The notes under the pieces are model-generated. The model saw only the letters and a list, made by a program, of their open reading frames with translations. It was not told the DNA's origin and made no database searches. From assembly GCA_011390465.1 (NCBI GenBank), contig JAABSH010000036.1, forward strand, positions 1 to 38,657: DNA of 38,657 nucleotides, given 5' to 3'. Made by a program: the position numbers and the translations under genes. Each line of letters begins with the position of its first letter. Within the stretch, counting starts at the first letter, position 1. Of the stretch, positions 9,340 through 17,023 are shown one piece after another. This DNA is from Desulfobacteraceae bacterium. Its GTDB lineage: Bacteria > Desulfobacterota > Desulfobacteria > Desulfobacterales > Desulfosalsimonadaceae.

Positions 9340-9395
9340 GGCATGCCTCCTTATATCATTTTTACCACAGCGTGCACGCGCGCAGAGTGAAAAAA

Positions 9396-10223
9396 TTAAA
9401 AACCCTGTGTTTTTTTTATTTGTGTGGTGCAATCGGGTTTTTCTGATGATACCAGTATTCCCATTTCAGACAAGCAGTTTTTTAAGCCTGCAAGGGCAGG
9501 GGATTCATTCATCAGCAGAATGCTTTTTCCTTCAATATCAAAGGCGCGCAGGGTGTCGTCTTCCGGAATCCAGCCGATAGTACCAATATCCGGCAGTATT
9601 TTCAAAGCGTTAAATTCGCCCCGGTCCCGGACCCGATTGACAATGAGGCCGGTTTTTTCATAATCAATGGCGGTTTGGGCCACCCGGCGGATGGTGGCGG
9701 CCACATTTAATCCTTTGGCAGACGCATCTGATACCAGCACCAGGTGGCTGACCTTTTTCATTACCCGCCGGTTGACCTGCTCGATGCCGGCTTCGCCGTC
9801 AATGACCACGTAATCAAAATTATTTGCCACGGAGGCAATAAGATCTTTCAGAATATGGTTGACCTGACAATAGCACCCGTCGGCTTCCGGCCGGCCAATG
9901 GCAATAAACGCCACGTTCCGGTGCTCTTCAAGGGCGGAAAACATTTCATATTCCAGCAGGGCAATCATCTGCTCCTTGTCCGATTCAAGGCCGGATTTAA
10001 CCCGTTTGATCAAATCATTGCGGACATCATCAACGGTTTTGTGCACGGTTATTCCCAGGGCCATGGAAAGGCCCACTGCCGGATCCGCGTCTATGGCCAG
10101 CACTTTGTTTTTCGGATCAGAAGACAGAATTTTCACAATCCCCGCGGACAGGGATGTTTTGCCAACGCCGCCTTTGCCGCACAGGGCAATGACCTTTGCT
10201 TTTTTAGCTGCTGTTTCAGACAT
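9396..10223 (-). CDS. cooC: CooC-like MinD-family ATPase (metallocentre maturation)
   Basis: CooC/AcsF-type P-loop ATPase, a family known for nickel insertion into CO dehydrogenase and acetyl-CoA synthase. The 275 residues from the start at 10223 hold the deviant Walker A CGKGGVGKTS (residues 15-24), DADPAVGL (about 46), the family's metal-binding CxC in GCYCQVNH (C117, C119) and DYVVIDGEAG (Walker B). The start lies inside the end of the preceding gene (eight-base overlap), which fits coupled translation. No CODH or ACS gene is present in the window, so its client may be another metalloenzyme of this cluster or a distant gene. The symbol reflects family, not proven role. Confidence 0.85.
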   Translation of the reverse strand: MSETAAKKAKVIALCGKGGVGKTSLSAGIVKILSSDPKNKVLAIDADPAVGLSMALGITVHKTVDDVRNDLIKRVKSGLESDKEQMIALLEYEMFSALEEHRNVAFIAIGRPEADGCYCQVNHILKDLIASVANNFDYVVIDGEAGIEQVNRRVMKKVSHLVLVSDASAKGLNVAATIRRVAQTAIDYEKTGLIVNRVRDRGEFNALKILPDIGTIGWIPEDDTLRAFDIEGKSILLMNESPALAGLKNCLSEMGILVSSEKPDCTTQIKKTQGF

Positions 10224-10959
10224 GAAGGGGGTTATCCTTTTTTTGCAACTTGCTTCGCATGGACCGGAGCTCCGCCACATCGCCGCACACTTCCCTGTAA
10301 TCACAGGTATTGCAGTTAAAGGAGAGCTCTTCGGCCATTTTGTTCATGGCGCTGATCAACGTGAAAACTTCATCCGCAATGGCTTTGGCTTCCAGAACAG
10401 TTGCCTGGTCTGCGGTGATAAAAATGATTTCCGCGGTTTTTACATATTCCACCGCCAGATACTGATCCAGCAGGGCACTTCCCAGATGGCGAAAGGAAAA
10501 TCCGTTGTTTAGTGCCTCATGGCTGACCCGGCTCCATTCCCGCTGGTACTGGGATACCCCGCGCATCATGTAGCCTTTTAAATGCACATCATAGCGCAGC
10601 AGTTCCATTTCCCGGTACCGGTCATAGCTGTTGTCCGCGTCAAAATCCCATCCTCCGGCAATGACGATTTTGCCGAAGGATACCGGTTTTCCGGAGAGCG
10701 CCGGCAGGTCCGGCCCCACCACGGAAATGCGGCCGTTTTTGAGCCATTCAGGATCGTTTACCCACAGCAGAAAGGCGGTGGACGCATCTCTGGGGCTGCC
10801 GAGCTCCACAGCCGTGTCCTGGCCCAGCACCAGGTTCCGGTTTTTTTCAGACGGCCACTGGGTGGGACCGGTGTGAAAATATTCGGTAACCTTTCCCTGG
10901 GCTCGCCGGAGGTCAAGATACTCTGAAACCAGTTTATATTGTTTGTCAAATAAGCCCAT
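10216..10959 (-). CDS. Unrecognised 247-residue protein with C-terminal cysteine cluster
   Basis: I do not recognise this protein with confidence. It has 247 residues and no signal peptide or membrane segment. Visible landmarks are GPTQWPSEKNRNLVLGQDTAVELG near residue 31 onward (split by no gap), VVGPDLPALS near 80 and a C-terminal cysteine motif CNTCDYREVC (C216, C219, C225) that could hold a metal or Fe-S cluster. It sits six bases after the Fe-S protein gene and overlaps the CooC-like gene by eight bases, so the three are almost certainly co-translated. A role with CooC in building or feeding a metallocentre is an inference from position. The cysteine spacing recalls proteins around CODH/ACS, but I cannot confirm that. 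Confidence 0.7.
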   Translation of the reverse strand: MGLFDKQYKLVSEYLDLRRAQGKVTEYFHTGPTQWPSEKNRNLVLGQDTAVELGSPRDASTAFLLWVNDPEWLKNGRISVVGPDLPALSGKPVSFGKIVIAGGWDFDADNSYDRYREMELLRYDVHLKGYMMRGVSQYQREWSRVSHEALNNGFSFRHLGSALLDQYLAVEYVKTAEIIFITADQATVLEAKAIADEVFTLISAMNKMAEELSFNCNTCDYREVCGDVAELRSMRSKLQKKDNPLHV

Positions 10960-10965
10960 AATGAA

Positions 10966-12153
10966 TTAGATTCCCATAATTTTGCGCCCGATATGCACTG
11001 TCCTGTCCAGGGTCCCTTTTCTGGCCTTCATGATTTCTTCATACAGGGTGTCCATATCTTTGGGCGGAATAACCTGTGTTTCTTTTTTTGCCAGGGTCAG
11101 GGCACCAGATTTGCAGGATGCCACACATACCCCGCACCCGATGCAGCGGTTTACATCAATGGCAACGGCATGCACTTTTTTGCTGCCGGTTTCCGGCTGC
11201 ATGGTGATGGCTTCGGTTTTGCATTTTTCGCCGCATTTGCCGCACCCCACGCATCTTTCCGCATCCAGAACCGCATGATAGTTATTTTTAACAAATTCCG
11301 ATGGCCTGGCCAGCATGCTGATCCCTTCCAGGCAGGCGCAGCAGCATTTGCAGCAGCTGCACACAAACTGGGCCTCCCGGGTGTTGGATGGCATCAGCAC
11401 CAGGCCGTCTTTTTCATTCTGTTCAAGAATGTCAAAGGCTTCTTCCTTTTCAATGGCCCGGCCAAACCCGTTGCGGGTATACATATCCGCAAAATCCCCA
11501 AAACCAATACACAGTTCCCGTCTGTCTGTTTCCCGGCAATGCCGTCCGATGGTATCCATGCCGATGCGGCAGACACAGTTTGCCACGCAGATGCGGCCGT
11601 CATTCTGCAGCACCAGTTCCCGGATTTCATCATAGGTGGCAATGTTCAGGGCCGGAGTAACGCTTTTTTCCACAGGAATGACGCGCATCTGGGGAAGAGC
11701 GGTGGATAGAAACGCCATGGCAAAGGACTGAAACGCATATTTTCGAAAATCCATATAATAGCCGGCATTCATGGTGGGCAGTTTCATCTCGTAGATTCCC
11801 ACGGCAAAGGGATGCAGGGCATATTCTTTTTTCCCGTTCACCATTTTGACAAAAATCGCCCCGTGACGTTCCATATTGTCCAGCATGTTTTGGATATCGG
11901 CCCCGGACCAGCCATTGCCGTTTACCCTGGAACAAATGGTTTCATATGCCTGGAACTTGTAATCCAGAAAAAGGGCCAGATGTGCTTCCTCTGCGGTAAA
12001 AGCATCCCTGAGCAGACGGCGTTCCACCCCGGATGCCGTGGCTGGAAACCCTACGGGCTGGGCGTCCAGATGTTTTTGCAGTTTCTTGTAGACCCTGTGA
12101 GATGTTGTGAAAATTCCCATCCCGTCTTTGAGCCGGTTTTTCAGCTGTTTCAT
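10966..12153 (-). CDS. Cysteine-rich 4Fe-4S protein with two ferredoxin motifs
   Basis: 395-residue soluble iron-sulfur protein, a likely electron carrier. The N-terminal ~120 residues look like a winged-helix fold without cysteine clusters. The C-terminal half has four cysteine groups: C189/C193/C195/C206; an unusual dense run CSCCKCCCAC (265-274); and two ferredoxin motifs CVGCGKCGEKC (301-311) and CIGCGVCVASC (337-347). At least two [4Fe-4S] clusters are expected, and the dense run may bind more. It lies between the second HgdA-like gene and the CooC module. It could be the electron donor for the activases, but that is inferred from neighbourhood only. Confidence 0.83.
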   Translation of the reverse strand: MKQLKNRLKDGMGIFTTSHRVYKKLQKHLDAQPVGFPATASGVERRLLRDAFTAEEAHLALFLDYKFQAYETICSRVNGNGWSGADIQNMLDNMERHGAIFVKMVNGKKEYALHPFAVGIYEMKLPTMNAGYYMDFRKYAFQSFAMAFLSTALPQMRVIPVEKSVTPALNIATYDEIRELVLQNDGRICVANCVCRIGMDTIGRHCRETDRRELCIGFGDFADMYTRNGFGRAIEKEEAFDILEQNEKDGLVLMPSNTREAQFVCSCCKCCCACLEGISMLARPSEFVKNNYHAVLDAERCVGCGKCGEKCKTEAITMQPETGSKKVHAVAIDVNRCIGCGVCVASCKSGALTLAKKETQVIPPKDMDTLYEEIMKARKGTLDRTVHIGRKIMGI

Positions 12154-12211
12154 CGATTAGTCCCTTTTATCGTTTCATTGCTGAACGTCTTGAACCTTCC
12201 ACCTTTCACCT

Positions 12212-12336
12212 CAATGTCGTTAACTTAAGAAGTTTCAATGTAGGGGAGGGGTTTACCCCCTCCCGCGAAAAAGGAGACCCATGCCGGGAGGGGAGAAACC
12301 CCTCCCCTACGCATATGGCCTAAGTTAATGACATTG
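12212..12336. repeat. Nested inverted repeat in the Fe-S protein / HgdA-2 gap
   Basis: An outer pair of 16-base arms (CAATGTCGTTAACTTA at 12212-12227 and its near-perfect complement at 12321-12336) encloses an inner pair of 26-base G-rich/C-rich arms at 12240-12265 and 12285-12310. The inner arms begin GTAGGGGAGGGGTTT and match with about three differences. CACCTTTCA also occurs on both sides (12200-12208 and 12349-12357). The structure could be a cruciform/hairpin or a small non-autonomous insertion. No protein is encoded. Confidence 0.75.
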
Positions 12337-12367
12337 GCTTTCAGCTTTCACCTTTCAGCCTTTTTTC

Positions 12368-13768
12368 CTACAACAATCCCCTCACATGAAAAAATTCATC
12401 CAGCCGTTCTTTTGTGGCATCCCAGGATTCCACCCGGTCATCAAATCCGTCGTCGTTCATGATGTGCACGGGAAATCCCTGTTTTTCCACATCCCGCGCA
12501 AAGGGTTTGAGCATGCCCCAGGTATTCCGGCATCCGGGGGTGCCGTTGTAGATCACGCAGTCCGCCTGATACATTCTGGCACAGGCAAGGGATTCCTCCA
12601 GCCACATGCCGTGCCGGTCATAGGGGCCCCGGATGGACCGGACCATGGGCATCCGGGCATTCATCTGGGCAAGGGTTTCAAACATGGCATCCGGAGAGGA
12701 CGTGTCCACATGGTAGGCGTTGTCCGGCAGATCCCGGACATATTTGTTTCCGTCCCGGAAGTTCCGGGTGAGGATGGAGCCGGTGTGGGCAATGCCCCGT
12801 TCTTCGAGATATTCATAAAAATTCATGTCCACGGTGTAATGATCAATATAACACATAAAGATGCGAAGTTTTTCTTCGCCGCATTTCAATCCCGGCACTC
12901 CGTTGTTCATCCGCCGGGTGACATCTTCGAGCATCACCTCCAGCAGTTCGGTATATTCCGGATGCCCGGCAAAACAGAAGCGACCTGCATAAATCATTAC
13001 ATTGAAAATGGGCGGGATCGGGGTGGGCACCATGAGCAGCATGTCTTCAATGTCTGCGGTAATGGCGTCCTGCCGGTTGATTTCTGCCAGGGCCTGTGCC
13101 AGCCGGTCATAATCCAGTTTTTTACCGCTGTGGGTTTCAATAAACCGGATCATTTCCCGGTAATCGTCAATATGGTATTTCTGGCTGCGGTCATCGCCGA
13201 TGGCGCTGGGATAATTCAGCTGGTAAAAAGGCTTGTCCAGATAGGCGGAAGAAAAGGCAAAGGCATTGGCATTGGTATCGCAGACCCCGGGAGTGTCGCA
13301 GACGAGAAAGTCGATATTTTCAAAAAGCCCGGCCAGAAAGGCGCCCAGAAATCCCCGCTGGGCCGAACACGCGGTTTCCGGCATGCCCGATTCCACGGCA
13401 TAATCCATATAATCGAACATGCCGCGCCGCCATACCATGCAGCCCAGGGCGGTGAGGATTTCAAAGGTGGCCGGTACGAGATCCATGGCATACAGGATGG
13501 CGGGGGTGTTGCAGAAGGTGGTGCCGACAATCATTTTCCCCTGGTCCCGGGCGGTCAGGATATTTTCATAATAACTGGCCAGCAGTTTGATAAACCGTTT
13601 GCCGGTGGGGCCCGCGTCGATCATGGTTTTCAGTGCCCCCCGGAAATAGGGGATATAATTGAACGCAAAATCGGTTTCCTTTTGAAACCCAACGGGAAAT
13701 TTTGCCGCGGCCGTCAGAGTGCCGCCCATGAGCCGGTCATAATTGTATTCAAGGATTTCGGGACGCAT
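12368..13768 (-). CDS. 2-hydroxyacyl-CoA dehydratase / benzoyl-CoA reductase family subunit (HgdA/BcrB-like, copy 2)
   Basis: Large-type subunit of the family whose Fe-S cluster, after ATP-driven one-electron activation, dehydrates 2-hydroxyacyl-CoAs or reduces aryl-CoAs. At 466 residues it is close to HgdA (about 477). Conserved cysteines are C86 (TTFCNTPA), C134 (ETACSAQRG), C157 and C163 (VCDTPGVCD) and C413 (NGTPGCRNTWG); C134, C157 and C413 fall where the family ligates its cluster. It is the same length as the copy at 15623-17023 and colinear with it, with clearly more than half of residues identical by eye, so it is a paralogue. Its gene is separated from the activase genes by repeats, and no second HgdB-like partner accompanies it. 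It may share the single HgdB, act as a homodimer, or replace copy 1 for another substrate. Confidence 0.88.
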   Translation of the reverse strand: MRPEILEYNYDRLMGGTLTAAAKFPVGFQKETDFAFNYIPYFRGALKTMIDAGPTGKRFIKLLASYYENILTARDQGKMIVGTTFCNTPAILYAMDLVPATFEILTALGCMVWRRGMFDYMDYAVESGMPETACSAQRGFLGAFLAGLFENIDFLVCDTPGVCDTNANAFAFSSAYLDKPFYQLNYPSAIGDDRSQKYHIDDYREMIRFIETHSGKKLDYDRLAQALAEINRQDAITADIEDMLLMVPTPIPPIFNVMIYAGRFCFAGHPEYTELLEVMLEDVTRRMNNGVPGLKCGEEKLRIFMCYIDHYTVDMNFYEYLEERGIAHTGSILTRNFRDGNKYVRDLPDNAYHVDTSSPDAMFETLAQMNARMPMVRSIRGPYDRHGMWLEESLACARMYQADCVIYNGTPGCRNTWGMLKPFARDVEKQGFPVHIMNDDGFDDRVESWDATKERLDEFFHVRGLL

Positions 13769-13800
13769 TTGTTTGCCTCCGAAGGATTATTTACTTGTTA

Positions 13801-13880
13801 ACCACAGAGCGCACAGAGGTCACAGAGAAAAACATGAAAATTTATTTTCTCCGTGTTCTCTGTGATCTCCGTAGTTGTAA
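13801..13880. repeat. CACAGAG-type inverted repeat
   Basis: The left arm (13801-13830) carries ACCACAGAG and CACAGAGAAAA. The right arm (13851-13880) carries their imperfect complement, TTCTCCGTGTTCTCTGTG then CCGTAG. The stem is long but interrupted. Such ACCACAGAG-type palindromes are a common class of intergenic repeat in proteobacterial genomes. No coding function is evident. Confidence 0.6.
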
Positions 13881-13895
13881 TATTGATTGGCCAGT

Positions 13896-13984
13896 TTGAA
13901 ATAAGTCGGTTTTTGCCTCGTTCCCACGGTCCTCCGTGGGAACGCATGCCTGGATTAAAAAAATAATTGAAATAAGTGGGTTTT
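13896..13984. repeat. Hairpin flanked by 18-base direct repeats
   Basis: A perfect ten-base-pair hairpin (GTTCCCACGG at 13920-13929, loop TCCT, CCGTGGGAAC at 13934-13943) lies between two 18-base direct repeats, TTGAAATAAGTCGGTTTT at 13896-13913 and the same with one change at 13967-13984. The second repeat ends one base before the activase stop codon. Flanking direct repeats suggest that a hairpin element was inserted here or that slippage duplicated the flank. The hairpin may also weaken read-through from the activase gene to HgdA copy 2. Confidence 0.7.
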
Positions 13985-13985
13985 A

Positions 13986-14795
13986 TTAACCTGTTTTTTT
14001 CAGTTCACCGTTGCTTTCAAGGGCTTCTTCCTGTGCGTACAGGGCCGCGCCCATGGCGCCCATGATCTGGGGGTCAATGCCCTTGATGGATTTTATTTCC
14101 ACATTCAGGGCCTCGGACAGGGCCTTGAACACACCGGAATTTTTTGCCACCCCGCCGGTCATGACCACGTCTTCTTTCACTTCAATGCTCTTTGCAAGAG
14201 ATGCCACCCGTTTTGCCATGGCCTTGTGAAGGGCGCTGACGATGTCCGCGGTTTCTTTGCCCTCATTGACCAGAGACACCACTTCGGTTTCCGCAAAAAT
14301 TACGCACTGGTTGGAGATCTGCAATTTTTCAGTGGACCGCTCGCCCATGGCCCCCATCTCCGGGAGCGGAACTTCCAGAGCGTCTGCCATGATTTCCAGA
14401 AACCGGCCCGTGCCGGAGGCGCATTTGTCGTTATAAATATAGCGGGCCACATTGCCGTTATCGTCCAATCGGGTGGCCTTGGCGTCCTGGCCCCCGATAT
14501 CAATGATCATTCGCACGGACGGCAGAACGTGCCAGGCCGCTTTGGCATGGCAGGAAATTTCAGATTTTACATGGTCAACAAAGGAAATCTGTTCCCGGCC
14601 GTAACCGGTGCCCATGACGCAGGCGATATCGTCCATGGTTAACCCTGCCGACGCCAAAACCATCTCCATGACCTCATCCGCTGATTCCGACGGCCGGGTT
14701 TTGGCCCGTATCACGGCGTGGGACAGGATTTTATCGTTTTCCATAATCACGGCTTTGGCCGTCAAAGAGCCGATGTCGCAACCTGCAACGATCAT
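13986..14795 (-). CDS. Acyl-CoA dehydratase/reductase activase (HgdC/BcrA type), copy 2
   Basis: ASKHA-fold ATPase that donates an energised electron from a [4Fe-4S] cluster to HgdAB/BcrBC enzymes. The 269 residues start with the phosphate-1 motif GCDIGSLTAKAVI, then GTGYGRE, the IDIGGQDAK signature and YNDKCASGTGRFLE. The cluster cysteines are C125 and C164 (SNQCVIFAETE), equivalent to the pair at 127 and 166 known in HgdC of Acidaminococcus. The late ATP motif MTGGVAKN is present. It is 30 bases after activase copy 1. Two different activases side by side recall the BcrA/BcrD heterodimer of class I benzoyl-CoA reductase, although both here are short, as in HgdC. Confidence 0.92.
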   Translation of the reverse strand: MIVAGCDIGSLTAKAVIMENDKILSHAVIRAKTRPSESADEVMEMVLASAGLTMDDIACVMGTGYGREQISFVDHVKSEISCHAKAAWHVLPSVRMIIDIGGQDAKATRLDDNGNVARYIYNDKCASGTGRFLEIMADALEVPLPEMGAMGERSTEKLQISNQCVIFAETEVVSLVNEGKETADIVSALHKAMAKRVASLAKSIEVKEDVVMTGGVAKNSGVFKALSEALNVEIKSIKGIDPQIMGAMGAALYAQEEALESNGELKKTG

Positions 14796-14825
14796 AATGA
14801 TATCTCCTTTTAGACTTGATATTGT

Positions 14826-15626
14826 TTAATTCCGGAGGCCGTTTCCATTTACCTTTTCCCATGAAAGGAGTGCCGCCCCGATGGCCCCGGCCATCTGGGG
14901 ATCGGCTTTTCTGGCTTTTTTGATCCGCTTGCCAATGAGTTTTTCAAGGGTAGACACCACCCCGATATTTTTGGCCACCCCGCCGGTCATGAAAATATCT
15001 TCTTCCGGCTTGACCGCATTCACCAGGATGGCCACCCGTCCGGCCATGGCCGTGTTGATGCCCGCGCCGATATCTTCCACCGGAATCCCGGAATTGATGA
15101 ATTTGATCACATCCGCCTGGGCCCAGACCGTGCAGGTGGAGGCCAGGGTCACCGGGGCCACGGACTGCTTTGACAATTTGCCCAGTTCATCTATGCTGAC
15201 CCCCAGGACTTTTGCCATCACTTCCAGAAACCGGCCCGTACCGGAAGCGCATTTGTCGTTGGTCATAAACCGGCTGATATTTCCGTCCCTGTCGATCCGC
15301 ATGGTTTTGCAATCCTGGCCCCCGATATCAATGACGGTCCGGGCCGTAGGCAGCAGCCATCGCGCCCCTTTGCCGTGGCAGGAAATTTCGGAAATTACTT
15401 CATCCACAAAATCAATCCGTTCCCGGCCGTATCCCGTGCCGGTGCAGTGGGCGATATCGCCTCTGGTCAGGCCGGCCTGGGCCAGCACGGCTTTCATGAC
15501 CGCGTCCGCTGAATCTTTTGGCCGGGGCTTTGACTTGATGAGATGGCTGGCAATGATTTTTTTGTTTTTCATGATAACGGCTTTTGAGGTGAGGGAGCCC
15601 ACATCACAGCCCGCGACAATACTCAT
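14826..15626 (-). CDS. Acyl-CoA dehydratase/reductase activase (HgdC/BcrD type), copy 1
   Basis: Second ASKHA-family activase, 266 residues. It has GCDVGSLTSKAVI, GTGYGRE, IDIGGQDCK, NDKCASGTGRFLE with C126, and C165 in LASTCTVWAQAD, plus MTGGVAKN. All residues expected for ATP and [4Fe-4S] binding are present. Its start overlaps the stop of HgdA copy 1 by four bases (ATGA at 15623-15626), so it is coupled to that gene. It differs clearly from copy 2 around the second cysteine (TCTVWAQ against QCVIFAE), which could reflect two partners or an AD-type heterodimer. Confidence 0.92.
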   Translation of the reverse strand: MSIVAGCDVGSLTSKAVIMKNKKIIASHLIKSKPRPKDSADAVMKAVLAQAGLTRGDIAHCTGTGYGRERIDFVDEVISEISCHGKGARWLLPTARTVIDIGGQDCKTMRIDRDGNISRFMTNDKCASGTGRFLEVMAKVLGVSIDELGKLSKQSVAPVTLASTCTVWAQADVIKFINSGIPVEDIGAGINTAMAGRVAILVNAVKPEEDIFMTGGVAKNIGVVSTLEKLIGKRIKKARKADPQMAGAIGAALLSWEKVNGNGLRN

Positions 15627-17023
15627 AACAACCCCCTTATGGTAAAAAATTCGTCCAGACGCTCCCGGCTGACTTCCCAGGATTCCACCCGGTCGTCAAA
15701 GGCATCATCATTCATGATATGGCAGGGAATGCCGTGTTTTTCGATATCTCTGGCAAAGGGTTTCAGCATGCCCCAGGTATTCCGGCACCCGGGGGTGCCG
15801 TTGTAAATCACGCAGTCCGCCTGATACATTTTTGCAAATGTCAGTGATTCTTCCAGCCACATGCCTTTCTGATCATAGGGCCCCCGGATGGACCGGACCA
15901 TGGGCAGCCGGGCGTTCATCTGGGCCACGGAGTCCAGCATGGCCTCCGGCGAAGAGGCGTCAATCCCGTAAGTGGAGCCGGCCAATGCATCCGCATAGGG
16001 GCTGTTGTCACGGAAATTGCGCGATAAAATAGACCCCACACTGGCAATGCCCCGCTCCTCCAGGTAATTGAAAAAATTGAGATCCACAGTATAATGATCA
16101 ATGTAACTCATAAAAACCCGCAGGTTTTCCTTTCCGTTTTTCAGCCCGGTTTCGCCGGAAAGCGCTTTTTCCCTGGCGGTTTTCACCATGGATTCCAAAA
16201 GTTTTGTGTACCGGGAATGCCCGGAAAAACAGAACCGGCCGCCATACAGCATCATATTGTAAATCGGGTTGATGGGCGTGGGTTTGAGCATGAGCATGTC
16301 TTCCAGGTCGGCAATCAATGCGTCCTGCTTATCCACTTCCGCCAGCACCTCGGCCAGGCGGTCGTAATCCAGGCGGTTTCCGGATTGGGCTTCCGCAAAC
16401 GCGATCATGCTTTTGTAATCGTCCACATGATATTTCTGGCTGCGGTCATCCCCGATGCTGGACGGATAATTGAGCTGAAAAAAGGGAAGGTTGAGGTATT
16501 CGCTTAGAAAGGCAAATGCATTGGCATTGGTATCACATACCCCGGGGGTGTCGCAGATGGCGAAATCGATTTTTTCGCACAGACCGCTTAAGAGCGCACC
16601 CTGGGAGCCCCGCTGAGAAGAACAGGACGTCTCCGGCATACCGGTTTCAACGCAATAGTCCATATAGTCAAACATGCCCCGCTTCCATACCAGGCTGCCG
16701 ATGGCGGTCAGCATTTCAAGGGTTACCGGCACAATGTCCATGGCATAGAGGATTACCGGTGAATTGCAGAACGTGGTGGCGCAGCATTTTTTTCCTTTGT
16801 CATGGGCAGTGAGGATGTTTTCATAATAGGCTGCCAGCAGTTGAAGGGTTTGCACCCCCGGATCCCCCGTGTCCACCAGGGTTTTAATGACATTCTTGAA
16901 ATACGGGATATAGGGATAGGTTTTTTCGGTTTCTTTTTTTGTGCCCCTTGGGAAATTGGCCGCTGTTTTAAGGGTCCCGCCCATGAGCCAGTCGTAATGA
17001 TATTCCCTGATTTCAGGTCTCAT
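15623..17023 (-). CDS. 2-hydroxyacyl-CoA dehydratase / benzoyl-CoA reductase family subunit (HgdA/BcrB-like, copy 1)
   Basis: 466-residue Fe-S enzyme subunit, a close paralogue of the 12368-13768 gene. Cysteines are conserved at the same sites: TTFCNSPV, ETSCSSQRG, ICDTPGVCD and NGTPGCRNTWG. The C-terminal block NDDAFDDRVESWEVSRERLD is almost the same as in copy 2. It overlaps the HgdB-like gene upstream and the activase downstream by four bases each. Together with them it makes a complete HgdB-HgdA-HgdC-like set whose sizes (379, 466, 266) are close to those of the 2-hydroxyglutaryl-CoA dehydratase components. The substrate is not determined; double-cubane-cluster proteins belong to the same superfamily and are an alternative. 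Confidence 0.9.
   Translation of the reverse strand: MRPEIREYHYDWLMGGTLKTAANFPRGTKKETEKTYPYIPYFKNVIKTLVDTGDPGVQTLQLLAAYYENILTAHDKGKKCCATTFCNSPVILYAMDIVPVTLEMLTAIGSLVWKRGMFDYMDYCVETGMPETSCSSQRGSQGALLSGLCEKIDFAICDTPGVCDTNANAFAFLSEYLNLPFFQLNYPSSIGDDRSQKYHVDDYKSMIAFAEAQSGNRLDYDRLAEVLAEVDKQDALIADLEDMLMLKPTPINPIYNMMLYGGRFCFSGHSRYTKLLESMVKTAREKALSGETGLKNGKENLRVFMSYIDHYTVDLNFFNYLEERGIASVGSILSRNFRDNSPYADALAGSTYGIDASSPEAMLDSVAQMNARLPMVRSIRGPYDQKGMWLEESLTFAKMYQADCVIYNGTPGCRNTWGMLKPFARDIEKHGIPCHIMNDDAFDDRVESWEVSRERLDEFFTIRGLL

Noticed and set aside
12386-13801. Long 471-codon plus-strand frame opposite HgdA copy 2
   Set aside because: It is antisense to a gene with clear conserved cysteines and family motifs. 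The frame is open because of codon bias in the real gene and carries no recognisable domain.
13801-13984. CRISPR-like repeats near the activase-2 gene
   Set aside because: There are only inverted repeats and one pair of direct repeats, with no regular repeat-spacer series and no cas genes.
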